Source: Dendrocalamus latiflorus (lineage: Eukaryota > Streptophyta > Magnoliopsida > Poales > Poaceae). Taken from it: a stretch of 64,000 nucleotides of DNA. Position 1 is the stretch's first letter; each line of letters begins with the position of its first letter. The notes beneath the pieces were generated by a model, which was given only the letters and a program-made list of their open reading frames with translations, was not told the DNA's origin and made no database searches. Shown here piece by piece: positions 58,001-64,000 of the stretch. The position numbers and the translations under genes were made by a program. The DNA lies in the NCBI GenBank assembly GCA_017311315.1, contig CM029671.1, forward strand, positions 22,318,565-22,382,564, read 5' to 3'.

Positions 58001-60765
58001 TGCGATCGTGGCATAGGGAGCAACGACGATCGGTCCAGCAGGGAGGTTTTGCAGGGCGCCGCTGGTGTTGGGATCTGGTGGAGGGGCGTTCGGCATTGTG
58101 GAAGATTGGCCGGGGAGGCGGCGATCTGGGAAAGATGGCTGCAGTTCTAGGGATGCGGACAACAGGAGGAAGGGGCGGCGGCTGCCAAGAAGAGGAGCGG
58201 CGGCGGCTAGGTTTTAGAAAAACAGAGGAGGCGGCGGCCTGGGGAAGGCGGCGGCGGCCGAGAAGAGGAGCGGCGGCGGCTAGGTTTTAGAAAAACAGAG
58301 GAGGCGGAGGCCGAGAAGAGGAGCGGCGGCGGCTAGGGCTTAGAAAACAGAGGAGGCGGCGGCCTGGGGAAGGCGGCAGCAGCCTTAAGGAGGCGGCGGC
58401 CGAGAGAGAGGCGATGGCTGAGGTGGGACGAAGCGGCGGCGGCGGGTTGAAAAACCCTAGAAAACAGAGGAGGGGCGGCGGCTGAGAAAACAGAGGAGGG
58501 GGCAGCGGAAGATGCCTAGGAAGTAATCTGATACCATGTAGAGAATTAGGGGAACACCTCACACCCAATGTGGGGGGGGGGTGACTTTCATATATATAGC
58601 CATGTACAACTTGAGTTACAAGAAAGGGTAACTTGGGTATACATATATCTAATACAATGCAAAGAGTTAATCTGCGAATTAGCTGTAATAGCATGAGAAA
58701 GGATTCAAGAAAGAAATTGTACCCAGAACAAGGTGGTCCTTCTCTTGAACAAGCTTTATTAGCCCGACTAACATGTCTATCAAAATACACATGTTGTTTG
58801 ATTTAGTTATGCTGTAACAACAAATTGAGAAAAATAAAAGTTGCATTGCATGAAAGTTACCTGTGGAAACTCCACATCTTTTTACGAACAGTTATGCGAT
58901 GATGAATTTCAGACAATTTAAGGTCAAGACCAGGATGAGATATCTCTAGCCCTTCTGATTTAACTATATTCAAGTACCTGCATGAAATTAATGCATTAGC
59001 ACAATTGGTGCAGAGAATAAACAGATCAAACTACTTGGGAAGAACAATAACATAAGATGCCCCTTCTTGACACTGGAATAAGTAATTAAGTTTCAATATT
59101 TTCAAGACAATAACTTTTGCTGCCTAGTACATACCAGGCAGCAACAGCCAGAGTTGATTCTTCAATTTCAAAGCTGCACTGTCAGTTTATACTTGTAGCT
59201 GCCTGGACCAGGATTAAAGAGTTCAACACATTGGACTCTGAATTAATGCTTCCATACATATTTTCTAAGCATATTTTTTTTAATAAAAGCTAGGTAATGA
59301 CAGGTTCAAGGGCAACATCAGGGTACTATTATGCAATACAGATACCTTCTTGGGTTAAAATTATCTACTTCCAGATCTTCTTCCCAAAGAAAGATATACT
59401 CATACATGGAGACAACAGCAGGATGGAGGAATCTTTTTGCAAACCACCTAAAAAACTTGAAGTAAAATGATACCAGATGAGTAGAAATTGCAGGTGAAAC
59501 AATGTTCTGTTTTTAACTGCAATGGAGAAAGACACTCAAGGTCAGTTCTTTCAGTGCAAGGGGAGAAAGATGCCATACCACTTTGTCTGGTTAGATGCAG
59601 ATATATGTATCACACTTTTGCTCCACGGTAGATCATTCCACCCATTGACATTCCCATCATAGTGGAACAACATAGCTGTAAAATTCTCTGGAAGAAACTG
59701 AACATTCAAGAGTTACATGACAATTCTATGTGCAAATTATCGCTTAGTCAAGTGGTAAATGAAGTACCTTCTTCATAATAGCATCCACACTTTTTTTCTG
59801 ATTTATACCAGCAGGGATGGCAATCAAACACCGATCATTTTGGTTAGATTCCTGCTGGGGCCAAACACTTAAGAGCATTAAAAAAATAGATATGGTCTTG
59901 TACCCAGGAAGGTGGAAGCAGCTAAAGGTTGTTAACCAACACAGTAAGATAAGAATAGGTTAAGCTCAAGCGACCTGTGACTGCGCACTTCTTGTGAGCC
60001 ATAATGGCTTCAATTCCATGTCAGAGTAAGGCTCCACTATACCACGAGGCAAAAAACCAATCCTAGCAGCAGCTCTTTCAGACACCTTAACAGCAGCTCA
60101 GCTCTGTCAGAGAGCTAATATTTACATTTGAGACTGTTGTAGCTGGGTATAGGGTATCCTTCTTCATGGGAAACATAGCAGTAAGAGAGATAGAAAGAGT
60201 TGGTGAGTAAGAATGAAAAATCTGGCCTCTTCGTACCCCTCTTGGAGGTCTAGCAAGGGTGGCCCAACCTCCGTGACTGTGTCTTGCAACTAGCCCAGTA
60301 GTATAGAGGAATGTACCCACTCATGTAGTCATGTATATAAACCCTCAAGAGAGGTATGAAGATGTCAGATCCACTCATTCTTACTTACCAGCTCTCTCTA
60401 GCTCTCTTAGTGCTATGTCTTCCATAGAGAAAGGTACCATGTATCCACTGTTGTAGCAGAGACGCAATCAGTGTCCCAACAACAAATGAAAACCTGCTTC
60501 TAGATTAACATAACACACCAAACTTTCTTCCTTTTGATGGAGATAACGGGTTCACATACCGTCATTGTATCAAACGGGTGAGATTTTGCGTCCAACTGCA
60601 ACAATACATAATCAGATCAGTTTTACTTTATCCCTCGAGCAAACTATAATGTGAAATTTCACAAACGAGCTTTACCGTTGTCTGTCTATGTTGGTAGCTC
60701 GCCATGTTGTAAACCAGAAATAGGACGCCGAAGCACAGGACCAGCAGATGCAGCCTCAGCCTCAT
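52100..60765 (-). CDS. DUF707 family membrane-anchored protein, 14 coding exons, 385 aa
   Basis: Exons: 60765-60676, 60595-60560, 60085-59975, 59851-59768, 59697-59579, 59447-59346, 58977-58861, 58776-58723, 55063-54997, 54013-53960, 53226-53137, 52671-52603, 52507-52475 and 52231-52100, all in phase. The N-terminus is a type II signal anchor (LHLLVLCFGVLFLVYNM). Conserved DUF707 blocks follow: LPRGIVEPYSDMELKPLW, ENFTAMLFHYDG, SNQTKWWFAKRFLHP, YIFLWEEDLEVDNFNP, EPP-like EGPPCSGWVEGMAPVFS and LIHGWGIDYKFGYCAQGD. The C-terminus is basic (ARPRRKRKNR). The acidic WEEDLEV block and topology suggest a Golgi glycosyltransferase-like protein, but the family's activity is not established to my knowledge. 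A GC-rich 5' UTR exon near 61570-61402 probably splices to 60796. Intron 8 (58722-55064) contains a copia element in the sense orientation; introns 9 and 10 hold MITE-like repeats. Confidence 0.9.
52834..52887. repeat. 27-bp tandem duplication in a DUF707 intron
   Basis: CACCATTTCAGTGTAGCTCT and what follows is repeated once after 27 bases (52834 and 52861), with a single A/G difference. Confidence 0.8.
53274..53743. mobile_element. hAT-like MITE (CAGTGTYYAAGAAGG ends) in DUF707 intron 10
   Basis: The left end CAGTGTTTAAGAAGG and the right end, read inverted as CAGTGTCCAAGAAGG, match at 13 of 15 bases. Both arms carry CTAGGCGCC-type words. A clean 8-bp duplication was not seen, so family assignment rests on the CAGTG ends and architecture. 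It is 470 bp and non-coding, and lies between exons 10 and 11. Confidence 0.65.
54494..54719. mobile_element. Short hAT-like MITE (CAGGGTT ends) in DUF707 intron 9
   Basis: The left end CAGGGTTCAGAA and the right end TTCTTCAACCCTG form an inverted repeat. The 8-base flanks ACTGTAAT and ATTGGAAT agree at 6 of 8 positions, compatible with an old hAT target duplication. It is 226 bp. Confidence 0.6.
55319..55334. repeat. Poly-G run (16 bp)
   Basis: A homopolymer G tract within DUF707 intron 8, about 140 bp from the copia insertion. Confidence 0.9.
55475..55589 (-). repeat. 3' LTR of the intronic copia element
   Basis: On the minus strand it starts TATTAGATAT and ends CTCTACA, so its left terminus is TA rather than the canonical TG. 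The pol stop codon TAG lies at its start. Confidence 0.9.
55584..58162 (-). pseudogene. Defective gag-pol of the copia deletion derivative
   Basis: Gag starts at 58162 (MSASLELQPSF) and continues into UBN2-type gag sequence (INDYCQRMETVADALRD), but TAG interrupts it at 57859-57857. A frame change lies near 57520, where gag homology moves to the frame starting KLVLKELRLANE. A Gln/Gly-rich linker leads to the protease motif WVLDTGAT, joined directly near 56890 to the reverse transcriptase entry SPVVKPATI. The rest of protease, all integrase and the N-terminal reverse transcriptase part are gone. Reverse transcriptase keeps YIDD. RNase H carries an in-frame TGA (55886-55884) where the 5'-end element at 1-1323 has Arg (CGC), compatible with a C-to-T change, and then runs on to 55584. 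It cannot make functional particles or integrase. Confidence 0.9.
58527..58536 (-). other. Primer-binding site (initiator tRNA-Met)
   Basis: TGGTATCAGA on the minus strand immediately after the 5' LTR, complementary to the 3' end of plant initiator tRNA-Met, as in most plant copia elements. Confidence 0.85.
58537..58654 (-). repeat. 5' LTR of the intronic copia element
   Basis: Near-identical to the other LTR, with a G run of 10 instead of 7 and one G/A difference. It shares the non-canonical TATTAGA start, so that change preceded this insertion. Confidence 0.9.
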
Positions 60766-60795
60766 CTTAGACCAGCGATCGCTCTCATTATCATT

Positions 60796-61570
60796 CTGTG
60801 GAATCAAGCAGATGGTATCTTCACCTCACAACGAGCCAGCCTTAGAGAACTCACTATAAATGAATCATTAAAAGAACAGGTACGAAGTCATCTTATCCCA
60901 CAAGGCACTACTTTCTTCTGTACATCTGGAAACGGATGGACCGTTTCATGACATCAATAAGCAAAGCTGGATTGATTCATGACATCCTGCATGCAGATCA
61001 TCAAAGAAAGCAAAAAAGATCAGTTTTTTTTCTTTTTAAAAAGTGACGATTACCATGCTGCATTTCGTGGTTTCTGGCGCCCCGAAGGGAAAAAAATCAC
61101 GGCAGGAGATGCGTTTTGCACGCATAAATGCCGAGTGGGAGGGAACGTGGAGGCATCGGCGATCAAATCATGCTACGGTTCGCTAGTGCAGTGCGGCCAA
61201 CCGACCTCCAGCTGGCCGCGAGCGCGTCTGCAATCGCGGCGAACGAGGGCGCTCGTAGGGATTGGAAAACCGCGGCTAGGAGCAATCGCAAAGACGCAGG
61301 CCGCAACTGAGGCGTGATCGGATAGTAGGAACCTCCAAATCCCAATCAATCCCGATAGCACCGGGAAAAAAATATGACAGCAAGATAACAGAAAAATTAC
61401 CGCTGAGGCGGCGGCACGCGGAGGCTGAGGCGGAGAGGAAAATTGCGGGAGCGAGCAACGAGCGGTGGCGGTGGCGGCGGCGACGGGGAGTCACACCGCG
61501 TTCGTCTTTGACAACGAAACCGCTGGCTCCGGCGCTGGCGCTGCTGCTATTTGTGGGAGATGGGAGAAAT
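60796..61570 (-). promoter_or_regulatory. DUF707 5' UTR exon, 5' UTR intron and promoter (predicted)
   Basis: A GC-rich stretch (about 61570-61402) ends in CAGCG|GTAATTTT. An ATTCCACAG acceptor at 60797 precedes the exon carrying the first in-frame ATG of the anchor sequence. Together they suggest a 5' UTR exon and an intron of about 600 bases. Transcription start was not identifiable. Confidence 0.5.
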
Positions 61571-61657
61571 GTTGCAAGACCCGAAGGGATTGGGAAATGG
61601 TATGGGCACGGGGAATCAAGCTTCCCTGTTCGCTTTCCTGTATTTTCTTATGGGAAA

Positions 61658-61803
61658 AATTGCTCCTTGCCCTAAAGTTTAATGGCATTTATTTATTTGC
61701 CCCGTGATGTCTTACTGACATGCAGGTCCAGGGCCCATATATCAGTGAGACATCATGGGACAAATGAGCAAACGACATTAAACTTTGGGGCACATGAGCA
61801 AAT
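61658..61803. mobile_element. Fold-back MITE upstream of DUF707
   Basis: Two arms of about 60 bases form an imperfect inverted repeat: TGCCCTAAAGTTTAATGGC on the left, and TGCCCCAAAGTTTAATGTC as the inverted right arm. A loop of about 30 bases contains GGTCCAGGGCCC. Both arms also share a GTGATGTCT/ATGATGTCT word. Non-coding. Confidence 0.75.
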
Positions 61804-62763
61804 CCGCCTTTCTTATGTGACAGTAGTCTAAGAGAGTAAATACTATTATAGATTTTATAAAAAAAATAAAGTAGAATAAATAAACTGCTTATATATACAC
61901 GAAGAAACAGAGAAACTGCATTCGGGCCCGGCCGAGGCGAGGGCGGGAGCGAAAAGCAGAAGCGGAGCGGCGTGACGGCGATGGACGCGAGCGCGGCTGC
62001 CTGCCACGACCGGGTTTTCCGCTCGGTTTGTTGGGTTGGTCGGTTCCTTCTCCACCTCGGTTCCCTACCCCACTCGTGAGCCTGGCCCGCGTTCGTGCGT
62101 TCGGCCTGCGCCTAGGATGGATTGATGCCAGAAGTGAAGCCACGAGCCGGCGCCACCGGGCCCCCGCCCAACACCATTGCTTCTGCTCTCCGTGGCGGCG
62201 CCGGACATGAATTCTGGAATCTGGAGTTCCTGTCAGGCTAGTGTTCGACTGATGCCAGGGTTCACGGATTCCGAGCTTGAGCCTCGTTGAACTGCTCTTC
62301 TGCGCTAACTTTGGTCAAGAAATCAAGCAAGAGCAGTATGGAGATCCTTGGACCGGGCCCGGTGGCGATCATCAGCAACGGCATCTCCTCCGACAAGCTC
62401 AAAGGAAAGAAAAGATTTGCCCCGACAAATCACGTATGGAACATACAAGTACACAGCCCGACCTGCTGGTGCAATTCTGCGCTACAATATATTTGATCAA
62501 GAAATTATAAGCATTACACACATTTCCGAAGACATAGAACCTAACTTGAAGTAAACTCTATAGGGAAAAGAGGGTTCCTTTCTAGCTGTTCTTATAAAAC
62601 AACAGGAAAAACAGCTACTCCTTCCTGTTACAACATACTGATCTCTGACCTAGTCTTTGCCAGGTAAATTACGCTGAAAGGGGCTAGTCTATGGTCTGAT
62701 TATAGGCTGTACACCGTTTTGCCTATTCTAGGCGTTGGGTCTGCTTATAGGCTGTACACAGCT
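61804..62763. other. Intergenic between DUF707 and the bromodomain gene
   Basis: GC-rich at 61920-62210, then mixed. The ORFs (for example 62287-62496) are unrecognised. The part below 62764 should include the 3' UTR of the bromodomain gene on the minus strand; a tandem TAGGCTGTACAC word occurs at 62703 and 62749. Confidence 0.4.
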
Positions 62764-64000
62764 TCACCCTCGGCTCTTCTTCATGCCTTTGTTAGGACTA
62801 TCTTGCTGCTCCCCAGCACGCTTCTGCCCACACTTTGGAGGCCGTCCGACACCTCTCTTCTTGGCCGGTGCACTTTTCCGGATAGTTTTTACATTAGCTG
62901 TCGGTGGTGCATCACGACAAGAGTCCTTGACCTCACCCTTCTTGACAGTACTCCCAGCCTCCCATGAAGAAACCTTGCTTCTCTTTGCATCACGAGGCCC
63001 ATGACGTCCAGGCTGCAAGGTCCGAGCATTCTTCTTGACTACAGGAGCACTAGCTGTCCCTGTCACTCCACAACTTTTGAAGAGAATGCTTGAACTCTGT
63101 TGCACTGTTTTGCATACAAGATCTCGAAGTTCAATTGCGGCCATGTGCTCCAGTGTAGCCTTTGGATAGAAGGCAAGGACATTATTCACAAATACGAGCA
63201 TGTCTCTTAGGAGCTCCTTGGTAGAAGAGATTGCACCACTCTTTATCTTTGAATGAAGGATTCGAAAGTCCATATGCCGGCGAATCATCTTCTTGTATCT
63301 AGCTCTCTTCCGCTGTAGATGAAAAGAAGCTCAGTAATAAGAGTATAGACACACGTCTGTGGCAACTCTAATCAAATTTTCAAAAAATATCAGATTCTAA
63401 TAATTTAGACCACCCATTGAAACACTGGTGATACAAAGGCTGACTGAATTCAGATTCGTCATACCTGGATATCAAGTTGGCGCTGCAACATCAGACAGTC
63501 ACCTTGAGTGGATATAGTTTTCAAAATCTCTGTCAAGTTTGGTTTCGCTCTCTCACGCACAGAGACACCAGATTCTACATTTGGTGTTTTCAAGCCCTTC
63601 TTCATGCAGCCTTCAGAGGAAGCCTCCCTCTGTATGCATGATGTAGATGTAGTCTCACCATCTCTGCTACTACCATCAGCCATCAGAGGGATCTTTCTAT
63701 CCCTCACTCCCCTTTTCTTTCTAGAACCCCAAAGCAAATTATCTTTGGCACATGCCTTCTTTTCAACCTGGGGGTTTAACAATGCCTCTGCTGATGTATT
63801 GTTCACTTGAATTGAATCAGTATCGCACTGTTGTACTTGTTGAGATTTCTGATTGTTGCTTGCTTCCTCTGTGAAACTAGCAGCAGATGATCTGTCTTTG
63901 GACAATTCTTTGGTTGACGAGTTAGTATCAGCTGTATTTTCAGTGTGTGAACATGATTCAGTATGACTAGTACGACATTCAGAGTTGCCATCATCATGTT
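62764..64000 (-). CDS. Plant bromodomain-containing (DNA-binding bromodomain type) protein, C-terminal part, partial
   Basis: Two exons are in the window: 64000-63465 (open to the window edge) and 63312-62764, joined in phase. The first encodes a Ser/Thr- and Lys-rich linker and then LTEILKTISTQGDC. The second continues RKRARYKKMIRRHMDF and the C-terminal half of a bromodomain, including ISSTKELLRDMLVFVNNV, AFYPKATLEHMAA and ELRDLV. A basic tail follows with an AT-hook-like RGVGRPPK near the end. This matches the plant family that pairs an N-terminal MYB/SANT-like domain with a C-terminal bromodomain; the N-terminal domain would lie beyond 64000. Such proteins are expected to read acetyl-lysine on histones in the nucleus. 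The frame is intact as far as seen. Confidence 0.85.

Larger units (their letters stand above)
55475..58654 (-). mobile_element. Ty1/copia internal-deletion derivative, complete with both LTRs and TSD CAATG
   Basis: LTRs of 115 bp (55475-55589) and 118 bp (58537-58654) differ by one substitution and by G-run length. A perfect 5-bp duplication CAATG flanks the element at 55470-55474 and 58655-58659. On the minus strand, directly after the 5' LTR, TGGTATCAGA (58536-58527) matches the initiator tRNA-Met primer site. Total length is 3,180 bp against about 5 kb for intact relatives. The missing part runs from just after the protease DTGA motif to the start of reverse transcriptase, so integrase is absent. 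The element lies in intron 8 of DUF707 in the same orientation. Confidence 0.95.

Noticed and set aside
62287..62510. Two overlapping ORFs of 69-77 aa
   Set aside because: No known family, no splice or promoter context, and overlapping frames equally open.
1..64000. Search for tRNA, rRNA or organellar insertions
   Set aside because: By eye I saw no cloverleaf with A- and B-box motifs, no rRNA core segments and no plastid or mitochondrial gene order. A tRNAscan or Rfam run would be needed to exclude them formally.

Overview
The window is nuclear DNA of a flowering plant, almost certainly a grass. It has intron-rich genes with GT-AG junctions, GC-rich 5' ends next to AT-rich introns, Ty1/copia LTR elements primed by initiator tRNA-Met, and many small PIF/Harbinger- and hAT-type elements with recognisable target-site duplications (TSDs). 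I cannot name the species.

Layout. 1-1.46 kb: 3' end of a copia element. 3.86-6.12 kb (minus): a decayed hAT transposase. 9.36-9.58 kb (minus): a small zinc-ribbon gene. 12.43-13.67 kb: a chimeric scrap made of the 3' ends of three neighbouring genes. 13.87-14.84 kb: one Tourist-like MITE nested in another. 16.35-16.83 kb: SOSS-B-like OB-fold gene, copy 1. 17.6-22.4 kb (plus): NDA-type internal alternative NADH dehydrogenase. 22.9-26.8 kb (minus): SCAMP. 27.6-28.1 kb: SOSS-B copy 2. 28.2-36.2 kb: repeat desert with an LTR-like fragment, a clear 2.1-kb solo LTR (TSD GTTCC) carrying minisatellites, and a hAT MITE. 36.3-48.06 kb (minus): a complete BIG-type ARF-GEF. 48.9-49.7 kb: TTA-flanked MITE with a GC-rich cargo. 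52.1-60.8 kb (minus): a DUF707 gene whose intron 8 holds a 3.2-kb copia deletion derivative. 62.8-64 kb (minus): 3' part of a bromodomain protein gene that runs off the window.

I rebuilt the multi-exon genes by hand from splice sites, reading phase and family knowledge. BIG (32 exons, 1725 aa), DUF707 (14 coding exons, 385 aa) and NDA (6 coding exons, 553 aa) stay in phase throughout. SCAMP (13 exons) is in phase except for one base in exon 9.

The genes are ordinary housekeeping functions: DNA repair, mitochondrial respiration, vesicle trafficking (SCAMP and BIG both act around the trans-Golgi), a Golgi-type membrane protein and chromatin. They form no operon-like system. The most unusual feature is the SOSS-B / NDA / SCAMP block, which looks like the remains of a three-unit tandem duplication: a collapsed copy on the left, an intact copy in the middle, and a SOSS-B-only copy on the right. 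I found no convincing new defence or biosynthetic system.
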